This document shows positions 1 through 6,779 of a stretch of DNA of 13,054 nucleotides, piece by piece. The position numbers were made by a program, and so were the translations under genes. The notes below the pieces were generated by a model. It was not told the DNA's origin, searched no databases, and saw only the letters and a list, made by a program, of their open reading frames with translations. The stretch spans positions 1 through 13,054 of the forward strand of contig DXDV01000014.1 of the NCBI GenBank assembly GCA_019115345.1. The letters run 5' to 3'. The stretch's first letter is position 1. Each line of letters begins with the position of its first letter. This DNA is from Candidatus Intestinimonas stercorigallinarum (GTDB lineage Bacteria; Bacillota; Clostridia; Oscillospirales; Oscillospiraceae).

Positions 1-313
1 TACCAAATTTCGCTACCTCTTACTTTCTGCGTATTTTTAACGCGCTCAAAATCCATTTGCTTGGGAAAAAGACCTTTGCTTTGCAGTTACCACTTGAACA
101 AGCTGTGACACATTCGGTTCCGTCGTTCGCGATCATTCGCTAGAGGTTTGCCGTGTGCGGTCTCACTTCAGTGAGTGCTGTTAGGGAACGTGCTGCGCTG
201 GATCTTTTCTTGGGTCGGGACATTCAACGCGGTGGGCGCCGCCTAGGTTCGACACCCAGGATGGGAAGTTGCTGTTGTACCAGCTAGTACATCGGACTCA
301 CCTCATCCTTTCT
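1..313 (-). ncRNA. Unidentified structured RNA or long untranslated leader, 3' end outside window
   Basis: Transcription is predicted to start near 313 from a very good sigma-A promoter and to run left off the window. I see no reading frame with a ribosome binding site. The minus strand can form compact hairpins: 276-291 (TGTAC/GTACA, 6-nt loop), 242-260 (7 bp including one G-U, loop GTCGA), 162-175 (CTCAC/GTGAG, loop TGAA) and 129-140 (GCGA/TCGC, loop ATGA). Possible long-range pairs are GAGGT (304-300) with ACCTC (147-143), and GTGAGT (301-296) with ACTCAC (176-171), which would form a pseudoknot. Base composition is clearly more AT-rich than the coding regions. I do not recognise RNase P, tmRNA, SRP or T-box consensus elements. 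Other clostridial large RNAs (6S, raiA, OLE, ROOL types) remain possible; I could not verify any. That this is an RNA gene is inference from promoter strength, hairpins and lack of coding. Confidence 0.5.
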
Positions 314-319
314 GGCTAT

Positions 320-348
320 ATAATACAACAAGGGTGGGAAAATGTCAA
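320..348 (-). promoter_or_regulatory. Strong sigma-A promoter for the leftward RNA
   Basis: On the minus strand TTGACA (348-343) is followed after exactly 17 nt by TATTAT (325-320), 6/6 and 5/6 matches to the housekeeping consensus. Immediately upstream (about 356-385) is a run of A/T tracts resembling an UP element. This is the best promoter in the window, and its strength is typical of stable RNA genes. Predicted start is near 313. Confidence 0.8.
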
Positions 349-442
349 GGGCTTTTGTGAAAAAACCAAAAAGTTTAGAGGGCCGGCCTTTGCGTCTGGC
401 GTGCAGCGTGTGACATGGGGCGCCGTCTCGCGGAGGGGATAC

Positions 443-477
443 AAAAACCCGCCGGGGCATGGGCCCGCGGCGGGTTT
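443..477 (-). terminator. Intrinsic terminator after the DUF1540 gene
   Basis: On the minus strand a 10-bp stem (477-468 with 454-445, AAACCCGCCG/CGGCGGGTTT) closes a 13-nt loop and runs into TTTTT (447-443). It lies about 20 nt past the DUF1540 stop and separates that gene from the RNA promoter at 348. Confidence 0.8.
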
Positions 478-497
478 GGACGGCTGGACGGGCGGCG

Positions 498-677
498 TCA
501 GTTGCCGGCGCCCAGCTGGAAGGACGCGCACTCGGTGGAGCCGCAGTCGGTCACCTTGCTCTGGCAGCTCCCCACCCGGATGGCGTTGAGGGTGCAGTGG
601 TTCTTCTCCTTGCAGTGGTGGGCGCAGCTGTTCACGGTGCAGGCGATGCTGGGATTGGTGTTCTTCTGTTCCATCAT
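498..677 (-). CDS. Small cysteine-rich DUF1540 protein
   Basis: A 59-residue protein with seven cysteines (C13, C18, C22, C28, C38, C45, C50). The spacing, with a V-N-S-C-A-H-H-C core, an I-R-V-G segment and a C-x-S-F ending, fits the DUF1540 family of small clostridial and bacillar proteins, which probably bind metal but have no established function. The start is the first of two tandem ATG codons; AGGAGG at 690-685 sits 7 nt upstream of it and 10 nt from the second. It follows the DUF2238 gene in the same direction with a 100-nt gap and no clear promoter of its own, so the two may be co-transcribed. It ends before a strong terminator. Family assignment is good; role unknown. Confidence 0.85.
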   Translation of the reverse strand: MMEQKNTNPSIACTVNSCAHHCKEKNHCTLNAIRVGSCQSKVTDCGSTECASFQLGAGN

Positions 678-777
678 GGAAATGCCTCCTTTTTTGGTGC
701 GCTTCAGGTCCGGCGAACCGGAAAGACAGAGAGCCATCGGAGTTCGCCGTGGGTAGTATGCGCCCAGGCCGGGAGAA

Positions 778-1623
778 TTATGCGCCGTCCTGCTCCTCCT
801 CGGAAGGCACCACCTGGGGAATGAAGCGCCGGGCAAACCGGCCCTTGCCGCGGGATTTCACATAGAAAAAGCCGATGATGGAAAAAACCACCGCGCCGAT
901 AAAGTTGACGAAGAGGTCCTTCATGGTGTCCAGGATGCCCACGTCCAGGTAGCCGCCCAGGCCCAGGGACCTCTGGGCGCCGTCGGCGGTGACCACGATG
1001 ACGTCGGTGATGTCGTGGATGGCGGTGGGGTGGTTGCCCCCCGCCGGGTCCAGCATCACCGAGGAGATGGTGTGGACCACCGTGTCCTTCTGCATGTCCA
1101 GGAGGAAGAGGTGGTCCATCAGCGCCTCGAAGAACTCCCACAGCACCCCGATGGTCATGGAAAAGCAAAAGGCGGTGATGGCCAGGAAGAGGGGGGAGAG
1201 CTGGATGGAAAACCGCTCGCTGCGGTTGAGGATGTCCACCAGGGCGAAGCCGATGGCGGCGCAGAGGAAGCCGTTGATGGTGTGGAGCATGGTGTCCCAG
1301 TAGGGGAAGGTGATATAGTAGGCCTGGATCTCCCCCAGGATCTCCGCCGCGAAGATGAAGAGCATGATGATGACCTCCAGCGTATCCGGCAGGTCAACGT
1401 GGATCTTCCGCTCGATGAAGGTGGGCACCAGGAAGAGCAGGAGGGTGAGCACACACAGAAAGACGTTTTCAAAGTTGCGGTTGAAGATCTGGGCGATCAT
1501 CACCAGGATGACCACCAGACGCAAGGTCACATAGAGGGTGGCCACCACGCCCTTCTTGGCCCGCAGGGCCTCGACGGTGCTGCGCGGGGAGTTGGGGGAT
1601 CTGGACGGTTTCTTTCGCGGCAT
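778..1623 (-). CDS. YjdF/DUF2238-type polytopic membrane protein
   Basis: A 281-residue integral membrane protein with a basic N-terminus (1-25) and about six hydrophobic segments near residues 26-46, 52-70, 82-101, 115-132, 143-163 and 236-255. Conserved polar motifs are W-D-T-M-L-H-T-I-N-G-F near 109-119, W-E-F-F-E near 162-166 and a second D-T-M near 232-234. These are features I associate with the DUF2238/YjdF family, whose function is unknown. The cytoplasmic C-terminus is acidic. ATG at 1623 is supported by AAGGAG 7 nt upstream and by a promoter at 1703-1675. It is first in a leftward unit with the DUF1540 gene. The W-D...H and W-E motifs placed within helices suggest binding of a metal or polar ligand, but that is speculation. 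Confidence 0.8.
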   Translation of the reverse strand: MPRKKPSRSPNSPRSTVEALRAKKGVVATLYVTLRLVVILVMIAQIFNRNFENVFLCVLTLLLFLVPTFIERKIHVDLPDTLEVIIMLFIFAAEILGEIQAYYITFPYWDTMLHTINGFLCAAIGFALVDILNRSERFSIQLSPLFLAITAFCFSMTIGVLWEFFEALMDHLFLLDMQKDTVVHTISSVMLDPAGGNHPTAIHDITDVIVVTADGAQRSLGLGGYLDVGILDTMKDLFVNFIGAVVFSIIGFFYVKSRGKGRFARRFIPQVVPSEEEQDGA

Positions 1624-1674
1624 GGGCGAGCTCCTTTCCGTGTCTGCGGGAGATGCGGCGGTTCAGGTAGAAGC

Positions 1675-1703
1675 ATCTTATCACAATTGCCCGTCCGGCG
1701 CAA
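1675..1703 (-). promoter_or_regulatory. Promoter of the DUF2238 gene, extended -10
   Basis: Minus strand TTGCGC (1703-1698), 17-nt spacer, TAAGAT (1680-1675), with TGA directly before the hexamer giving the extended -10 form TGnTAAGAT. Predicted start is near 1668, leaving a leader of about 45 nt before the ATG. Confidence 0.55.
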
Positions 1704-1742
1704 CTGTGGACCGCCGGGCGCATAGACTGTCCTGAGGTGATC

Positions 1743-1958
1743 GTGTTGGACCTAAAGGGAAATCAGATCCTGGTGGGGGAGCTTCTGGACGACCCCGCCG
1801 CCCGGGCCGTGTTTCAGCGGCGCTTCGGCAAGCTCCTCAAGCACCCCATGGTGCCCGCCGCCCGGAGCCTGAGCCTGGAGCAGCTGCTGGGCTTTGCCAA
1901 GCTCTACTTACCAAAGCCGGTGATCCAGGATACCCTGGAGGAGCTGCGGCGGCTGTAA
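1743..1958 (+). CDS. Small helical protein of unknown function
   Basis: About 71 residues, highly charged and probably all-helical, with no cysteine, no signal peptide and no membrane segment. I do not recognise a named family. The pattern (a short L-x-G-x-L-L turn, D-P-A-A-R-A-V, then a P-M...S-L-E-Q-L-L segment and a final L-E-E-L helix) reminds me of short helical C-terminal domains appended to some clostridial enzymes; this is a weak recollection. Start choice: the sequence GAGGTGATC at 1734-1742 is a Shine-Dalgarno match, so translation probably begins at GTG 1743 (5-nt spacing) or TTG 1746 (8 nt). The in-frame GTG at 1737 lies inside that site and is unlikely. It is divergent from the DUF2238 gene and ends just before a strong hairpin. 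Confidence 0.6.
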   Translation: MLDLKGNQILVGELLDDPAARAVFQRRFGKLLKHPMVPAARSLSLEQLLGFAKLYLPKPVIQDTLEELRRL

Positions 1959-1961
1959 ACG

Positions 1962-2004
1962 GACGCGCGCCCATCCCGATGTTCGGGATGGGCGCGTCGC
2001 TTTT
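1962..2004. terminator. Shared terminator between convergent genes
   Basis: A long stem (1962-1979 with 1983-1998, GCGCCCATCCCGA/TCGGGATGGGCGC core) is followed on the plus strand by GC then TTTT (2001-2004). It terminates the small rightward gene. It also lies just past the leftward response regulator stop at 2016, where the minus-strand T tract is poor, so it may serve both directions with plus the better one. Confidence 0.75.
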
Positions 2005-2015
2005 GCGGGAAGGGC

Positions 2016-2729
2016 TCAGGGGGCGGCGGGGCCTCCGTTGAGCCGGTAGCCCGCCCCCCAGACGGTCTCGATGAGCTTGGGATGGGCGGGGTCGTCCTCG
2101 ATCTTCTCCCGGATGCGGCCGATGTGGACGGTGACGGTGGCGCTGTCCCCCACATAGTCGTAGCCCCAGATGGTCTCGAAGAGCCGCTCCTTGGAAAAGA
2201 CGATGTTGGGGTTCTCCGCCAGGAATTTGAGGAGCATGAACTCCCGGTTGGGCATCTTGATCTCCCGGCCGGCCTTGCAGACCTTCCAGCTCCGGGGGAA
2301 GATCTCCACGTCCCCCACGGTGATGACCTCGTCTCCGGCGGCCTTTTTCCCGGCGGCGCCGGTGAGCCGGGCGTAGCGGCTCAGATGGGCCTTCACCCGG
2401 GCCACCAGCTCGGCGGGGTCGAAGGGCTTGGCGATGTAGTCGTCGGCCCCCAGGCCCAGGCCCCGGATCTTGTCCACCGAGTCGGTGCGGGCGGTGACCA
2501 TCAGGATGGGGACGTCCACCCGGTCCCGCACCCGGCGGCACACGTCGTAGCCGTTGCAGCCGGGGAGCATCAGGTCCAGGAGCACAAGGTCGAACTCCCC
2601 GGTGAGGGCGGCGGCCACCGCCGCCTCCCCGTTGCTTACCGTCCGGGTCTGGAAGCCCTCGATCTCCAGGTAGTCCCGCTCCAGCATGGCGATCTCGTTG
2701 TCGTCCTCCACGATGAGAATATTAGGCAC
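2016..2729 (-). CDS. OmpR/PhoB-family response regulator
   Basis: A 237-residue two-domain regulator. The receiver domain (about 3-115) has acidic pocket D9/D10, phosphoacceptor D52 in L-L-D-L-M-L-P, switch T79 and K101 in the K-P-F motif. The winged-helix DNA-binding domain (about 135-232) has the OmpR-type pattern with R-E-F-M-L-L, the recognition region around V-T-V-H-I-G-R-I-R-E-K and the V-W-G-A-G-Y-R hairpin. The start is GTG at 2729 with AGGAGG 9 nt upstream; the frame stays open further up, but that part is inside the kinase gene. The gene begins 8 nt before the end of the sensor kinase gene, so translation is probably coupled and the two form a cognate pair. Target genes cannot be read from here. 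Confidence 0.95.
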   Translation of the reverse strand: MPNILIVEDDNEIAMLERDYLEIEGFQTRTVSNGEAAVAAALTGEFDLVLLDLMLPGCNGYDVCRRVRDRVDVPILMVTARTDSVDKIRGLGLGADDYIAKPFDPAELVARVKAHLSRYARLTGAAGKKAAGDEVITVGDVEIFPRSWKVCKAGREIKMPNREFMLLKFLAENPNIVFSKERLFETIWGYDYVGDSATVTVHIGRIREKIEDDPAHPKLIETVWGAGYRLNGGPAAP

Positions 2730-4140
2730 GGATCCCGTCCTCCTCACAGGGAAGCGCCAGGTCAAAGACCAGTCCCCCGTCGTTGCGGGCGGAGATGGTC
2801 CCGCCGTGGGCCTCCACGATGTATTTGACGATGTACAGCCCCAGGCCGCTGCCCTCGCCGCCCTGGCTCCCCCGGGACTGGTCCCCCCGCCAGAACTGCT
2901 CGAAGAGGTGGGGGAGGTCCTCCTCGGGCACTCCGCTGCCGTTGTCGGCAAAGCGCAGGCGCTCCCGGTTCCGCTCCCGCCAGACGGTGAGGGTGAGGAC
3001 CAGGGCCTCGGCCCCGGCGTAGCGCAGGGCGTTGTCGGTGAGGTTGGTGAGCACCCGGTACATCTGCTCGGTGTCGATGCGCACCGGGTGGGGGGCCGGC
3101 GTTCCCTTGAGCCGGATGGTCCCGCCCCGCTGCTCCAGCTCTCCGGCGGTGTCCCGGACGAAACCCTCCACGAAGCTCCACAGGTCGGCGGACACCGGGA
3201 AGAGGGGCAGGTTCCCCGTCTCCAGCTTGGAGAAGTAGAAGAGCCGCTGGAGGAGCACGTCCATGTCGCAGGCCTTCCGGTAGGCGATGTCCAGATACTG
3301 GGCCTGCTTCTCCGGGGTGTTGGCCACCCCGTCCCGGAGGCCCTTGAGGTAGCCCTTCACCGAGGTGAGGGGGGTGCGCAGGTCGTGGGAGATGCCGGCC
3401 ACCAGGTCGGTGCGGGCCCGCTCGTAGGCGGCGTTCTTTTCCCGCTCCAGCAGCAGGTGGCGCTGCATGTGCTCAAAGGCGGCGCACACCGCCGTGAACT
3501 CGTCCTGGCCGTCGTACCCCACGCCCTGGGAGTAGTCTCCCGCCTCGATCCGCCGGGCGGCGGCGGTGAGGGCGTTCACCGGCCGGAGGATGTGCTTGAC
3601 CTGGAAGTGGGTGGAGAGCATGGAGAGCAGCACGATGACCACGATGGTGGTGGCCCCGATGATGAGCACCGACAGCAGCAACGCCTCGGTCTGGAGCCGC
3701 TGCCGCCCAAAGACCTTGGGCACGCTGGGCTCCCCCATGGCGAAGATGGCGTAGGGGCCCGCCCGCATGCCCACCACCGAGGCAGACCCCATCCACAGGG
3801 CGGTGGGTTCCTCGGTGGGCCAGTGCTCGTCCAGCGGCAGCTGATGGACCATCTCCCACTGGATGTGGGACATGGAGGAGTAGACCTCGCTGCTTCCAAT
3901 GCAGACATAGAGGGCGTAGCCCAGGTTCCGGAGCTGTCCGTCCAGGTCGTGCCAGCCGGTGCGCTCCTGCTGCCAGTCCTCCAGCAGGCTCTGGACCTCC
4001 GGGAGGCTGCCGTCCGCAGGCGGGGGGGCGTCCCGATAGGAGGAGCTCACCCGCCGGATCACCAGGCCGCTGACGGCCAGCAGGACGATGAGGGCCAGCA
4101 GGACCACCACGGCGTTATAGAGAAAGATCCTCCGTTTCAT
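2722..4140 (-). CDS. Membrane sensor histidine kinase
   Basis: A 472-residue protein: first membrane helix about 5-28, an extracellular sensor region 29-152 of no recognised family, second helix 153-175, HAMP about 176-229, dimerisation/phosphoacceptor region with H252 in I-S-H-D-L-R-T-P-L, and an ATPase domain about 335-465. All ATPase boxes are visible: N box N366...N370, G1 D-N-G-S-G (399-403), F box F-E-Q-F-W-R-G (413-419) and G2 G-S-G-L-G-L (430-435). ATG at 4140 has AGGAGG 7 nt upstream. It is transcribed with the overlapping response regulator. A TATACT at 4193-4188 is a possible -10, but I see no good -35. A small hairpin (CCGGG/CCCGG) sits in the leader, close before the ribosome binding site. 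The ligand is unknown. Confidence 0.95.
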   Translation of the reverse strand: MKRRIFLYNAVVVLLALIVLLAVSGLVIRRVSSSYRDAPPPADGSLPEVQSLLEDWQQERTGWHDLDGQLRNLGYALYVCIGSSEVYSSMSHIQWEMVHQLPLDEHWPTEEPTALWMGSASVVGMRAGPYAIFAMGEPSVPKVFGRQRLQTEALLLSVLIIGATTIVVIVLLSMLSTHFQVKHILRPVNALTAAARRIEAGDYSQGVGYDGQDEFTAVCAAFEHMQRHLLLEREKNAAYERARTDLVAGISHDLRTPLTSVKGYLKGLRDGVANTPEKQAQYLDIAYRKACDMDVLLQRLFYFSKLETGNLPLFPVSADLWSFVEGFVRDTAGELEQRGGTIRLKGTPAPHPVRIDTEQMYRVLTNLTDNALRYAGAEALVLTLTVWRERNRERLRFADNGSGVPEEDLPHLFEQFWRGDQSRGSQGGEGSGLGLYIVKYIVEAHGGTISARNDGGLVFDLALPCEEDGIRA

Positions 4141-4210
4141 GGGCCAACCTCCTCACATTACCCGGGAAGGACCCGGTCAATGACAGCAGTATACACCGGA
4201 TGCGTAAACA

Positions 4211-4258
4211 GGGAGAGGGGAAAATCTAAACTTTTCAGAAACTTGCGGCCCCTCTCCC
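4211..4258. repeat. 10-bp inverted repeat between the surface-protein operon and the two-component genes
   Basis: GGGAGAGGGG at 4211-4220 is a perfect complement of CCCCTCTCCC at 4249-4258, enclosing a 28-nt AT-rich loop. It begins 8 nt past the stop of the last zinc-ribbon gene on the minus strand. The following sequence (TGTTTACG) is not a true T tract, so it may be a weak or factor-assisted terminator, an mRNA-stabilising 3' stem, or an attenuating structure before the sensor kinase. Confidence 0.5.
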
Positions 4259-4266
4259 CGGCGGGA

Positions 4267-5526
4267 TCAGCGGAAGATGGCGTTGGAGGTGTCCACGCTG
4301 TGGCCGCAGCGGTTGTCGATGTCGGCGCCGTTGCCGGAGAAGGTGGTGCCGTCGAAGTAGAGCGTCATGTCGGTGGGCACGCTCATCAGCAGCACGGCGG
4401 TGCCGTTGTCCGTGAAGGTGTTGTCAAAGTAGCGGTCATCGGAGGCCGACTGGCCGGTGCTGTTGAAGAGGAAGCCCACCTCATTGCCGGTGAAGGTGCA
4501 CTCGGTGACGTTGACCCAGGCGCCCCCCTGGGTCAGCAGGCCGGTCTGGTAGCCGGTGAAGGAGCAGCCCACGGCCCACGCCTTTTGGGAGGCGGTGATG
4601 CCGGTGTTGGAGCCGTTCCCCACAAAGTCCATGTCGTAGAAGCAGCTGATCCAGTTGTAGCGGCCTGTCTCCAGCATGGTCACGCTGCCCGTCAAGGTGG
4701 TGCGCCCCGCCTCGCCGGCGGAGCCGTGGAGCTCGAAGGAGCGGCCGGGCAGCTCCAGGTCCCCCTCGTAGGTCACGGACGGCAGGTAGAGGAGCACCTT
4801 GTCAGAGGGAGAGACCTGGGCGGCGATGTGGTCCATCAGGTCCTGGAGCTCCTCCAGGGTGTCCATGGGGTAGTCCTCCCAGTGGTACTCGTGGGTGAGG
4901 ATGGGGGTGATGTGGAGGTTCTGCCGCACGCGGATGAGGTCCCCGTTGGCCATCTGAACGGTCCACACCACCTGGGGCTCTCCGGAGCCGCCGGTGAAGT
5001 CCAGGTAGGACACCATGGCGGCGTCGGGGGAGTAGTCGTCGTGGCTGGGGACGGTGGCGGTGAGGGGGGCCTCGGCGGTCTCGTCCTGGACCACCTCCAC
5101 GGCGACCTGTTCCACCAGCGGCTCGAACTCCGCCCAGGCGTCCTGGCCGGTGGCGGCGTCGTTGACGTACCACCGGGAGGGCCAGCGGTGCTGCTTCCCC
5201 GGCACGCCCTGCTGGTAGATGTCCGGGGCGGGCATGCAGCGGTCGTTGGGCCAGGCCACCAGCAGCTGGTAGGTCTTGTCCCCGGTCTCGTAGTACACCT
5301 CGCCCACCCCGTCAAACTCCTGGGGGACGTAGTGCCGCTGCCGCTGCCGGAGCCCCATCCCGGCGGCGGCCACCGCCGCCAGGACCACCAGGCCCAGCAG
5401 CAGCTTTTTCTTCCAGGGGACAGGCTTCCTCGCTGCCTTCCGGGGCTGGACGCTCTGGGCGCAGTGGGGGCAGAAGGCGGCGTGTTCCGGCAGGGAAGCG
5501 CCGCAGTGGGGGCATTTGTGTTCCAT
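4267..5526 (-). CDS. Zinc-ribbon, membrane-anchored beta-helix protein (paralogue 3)
   Basis: A 419-residue protein. Residues 5-22 form a zinc ribbon (C5, C8, C19, C22); 28-41 is a basic linker; 42-58 is one transmembrane helix. The positive-inside rule puts the ribbon in the cytoplasm and residues 60-419 outside. The exported part has a middle region (about 65-235) and a C-terminal right-handed parallel beta-helix (about 245-419) with rungs of the C-x-F-x-G-N/G-x-x-x-G type, for example near 321, 343, 371 and 396. It is clearly homologous along its length to the two other beta-helix proteins of this operon. ATG at 5526 has AAGGAG 10 nt upstream, in a 14-nt gap after the previous gene. No catalytic residues are recognisable; ligand binding or polysaccharide processing are both possible. 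Last gene of the operon. Confidence 0.85.
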   Translation of the reverse strand: MEHKCPHCGASLPEHAAFCPHCAQSVQPRKAARKPVPWKKKLLLGLVVLAAVAAAGMGLRQRQRHYVPQEFDGVGEVYYETGDKTYQLLVAWPNDRCMPAPDIYQQGVPGKQHRWPSRWYVNDAATGQDAWAEFEPLVEQVAVEVVQDETAEAPLTATVPSHDDYSPDAAMVSYLDFTGGSGEPQVVWTVQMANGDLIRVRQNLHITPILTHEYHWEDYPMDTLEELQDLMDHIAAQVSPSDKVLLYLPSVTYEGDLELPGRSFELHGSAGEAGRTTLTGSVTMLETGRYNWISCFYDMDFVGNGSNTGITASQKAWAVGCSFTGYQTGLLTQGGAWVNVTECTFTGNEVGFLFNSTGQSASDDRYFDNTFTDNGTAVLLMSVPTDMTLYFDGTTFSGNGADIDNRCGHSVDTSNAIFR

Positions 5527-5540
5527 CGTCCTCTCTCCTT

Positions 5541-6776
5541 TTACGGTTCAAACATGACCTGGGACATGTCGGTGGGCTGCTCGCAGCGGTTGTCGATGCT
5601 CTGCCCGTTGCCCCGGAACACCGACCCCCGGAAGTCGAGGGTCACATCGGTGGGCACGTTGTCCAGCCGCACCCCCACGTCGTTGCCCATAAAGAGGTTG
5701 TCGTTGAACATGGAGTGGTTGGCGTACTCCCCGGCGCTGTCGAAGCGGAAGCCGGTGCCATTGTACCGGAAGGTACAGCCGATGACGTTGGCCCAGCTGT
5801 TGCCATAGGCCAGCACAGCGGTGTCCCAGCCGGTGAAGGTGCAGTTGGTGGCCCGGAAGGGGGCGGAGCCGGCCAGGCTGGTGCCGCCGCCGCTCCCGGC
5901 GAAGTCGATGTCATAGAGGTAGGAGATCCCCGCGTAAGAGGCCAGGATGTGGACCGTGCCGGTAAAGGTGGTCCGGTTCCCGTCCGGATCGGTGGAGCCG
6001 TACAGATTGACGCTCCGGTCCTGGATGGTGACGCCCCCCGCATAGGTGACCGGGGGCAGGTGGAGGTTCACCACGGCCGTATCCTCCACCTGGCCGCTGA
6101 TGCTGTCGATGAGGGCCTGGAGCTCCTCCGCCGTGTCCATGGGGTGGTCCTCCGGATGGTAGTCGTACACCGGGATGGGGGTCACCTCATAGGTCTGCCG
6201 GAGAACAATGGTATCCCCGTTTTTCATGGAAAAGGTCCACACCAGCTCCGCCGTGCCGCTCTCTCCGGTGAAGTCGATGAGGGAGAGGAGGGGGCACTCG
6301 GGGGTCCCGGGGTTGTAGGCGGGCTGGGAGCATACGAAGGGGGAGGGGCTGTCCTCCTGGCCGGTAAAGGCCGCGCTGACCTCCTCCACCTCGGCCAGGA
6401 AGGCCTCCGAGGCGTCCTGGCCGGTGGCGGCGTCGTTGACAAACAGCCGGGAGGGGACCCGGTACTGACCATCGGGCTCGCCCGGGATGGTCATCTCCGG
6501 CACGGGGACGCAGCGGTCCACGCTTTGGGTGAGCAGGAGCTGATAGTCCCCGTAGAGAACTTCCCCGTAACCTTTATAGACCTTGGGTCCGAGGGCCAGC
6601 CACAGCACGGTACCCACGGCGGCCAGTACCGCCAGGCCCAGCAGGCCCAGCAGCTTTTTCAGCAGGGGGACCGGCTTTTTTGTCTCTCTCCGTGGATGGA
6701 CGTCCCGGGCACAGTGGGGGCAGAAGACCGCGTCTTCCGGCAGGTCCGCCCCGCAGTGGGGGCATTTGTATTCCAT
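5541..6776 (-). CDS. Zinc-ribbon, membrane-anchored beta-helix protein (paralogue 2)
   Basis: A 411-residue protein with the same plan as its downstream neighbour: zinc ribbon C5, C8, C19, C22; basic linker; transmembrane helix about 42-62; exported middle region about 65-230; beta-helix about 238-411. Landmarks shared with paralogue 3 are V-N-D-A-A-T-G-Q-D-A (113-122), P-M-D-T-x-E-E-L-Q (212-220), C-T-F-T-G (312-316) and I-D-N-R-C (394-398). With paralogue 1 it shares M-K-N-G-D-T-I-V-L-R-Q. It starts 3 nt after the preceding stop, with a G-rich ribosome binding site overlapping the end of that gene. It is probably an in-operon tandem duplicate. The extracellular function is unknown; right-handed beta-helices occur in pectate-lyase-like enzymes and in adhesins, but I see no active site. 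Confidence 0.85.
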   Translation of the reverse strand: MEYKCPHCGADLPEDAVFCPHCARDVHPRRETKKPVPLLKKLLGLLGLAVLAAVGTVLWLALGPKVYKGYGEVLYGDYQLLLTQSVDRCVPVPEMTIPGEPDGQYRVPSRLFVNDAATGQDASEAFLAEVEEVSAAFTGQEDSPSPFVCSQPAYNPGTPECPLLSLIDFTGESGTAELVWTFSMKNGDTIVLRQTYEVTPIPVYDYHPEDHPMDTAEELQALIDSISGQVEDTAVVNLHLPPVTYAGGVTIQDRSVNLYGSTDPDGNRTTFTGTVHILASYAGISYLYDIDFAGSGGGTSLAGSAPFRATNCTFTGWDTAVLAYGNSWANVIGCTFRYNGTGFRFDSAGEYANHSMFNDNLFMGNDVGVRLDNVPTDVTLDFRGSVFRGNGQSIDNRCEQPTDMSQVMFEP

Positions 6777-6779
6777 GGC

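Noticed and set aside
20..136. A 38-codon minus-strand frame with three cysteines inside the RNA region
   Set aside because: There is no ribosome binding site before its ATG, it starts inside a predicted hairpin, and the cysteine spacing fits no family I know; probably chance.
246..253. GGTTCGAC on the plus strand, resembling a tRNA/tmRNA T-loop
   Set aside because: No acceptor stem, anticodon arm or CCA partner can be found around it, and the strong promoter drives the opposite strand.
2730..2951. Upstream extension of the response regulator frame to 311 residues
   Set aside because: The extra residues are an alternative frame of the sensor kinase 3' end; the receiver domain begins exactly at GTG 2729 behind AGGAGG.
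4188..4216. Full sigma-A promoter for the sensor kinase
   Set aside because: TATACT at 4193-4188 is a plausible -10, but the sequence 17 nt upstream (TCTCCC) is not a -35 and there is no extended -10, so it is not listed as a feature.
2686..5808. A plus-strand open frame of over 1,000 codons
   Set aside because: It lies opposite the response regulator, sensor kinase and zinc-ribbon genes, has a Gly/Val/His/Gln-rich composition typical of the antisense of GC-rich genes, no ribosome binding site, and shows no domain I recognise.
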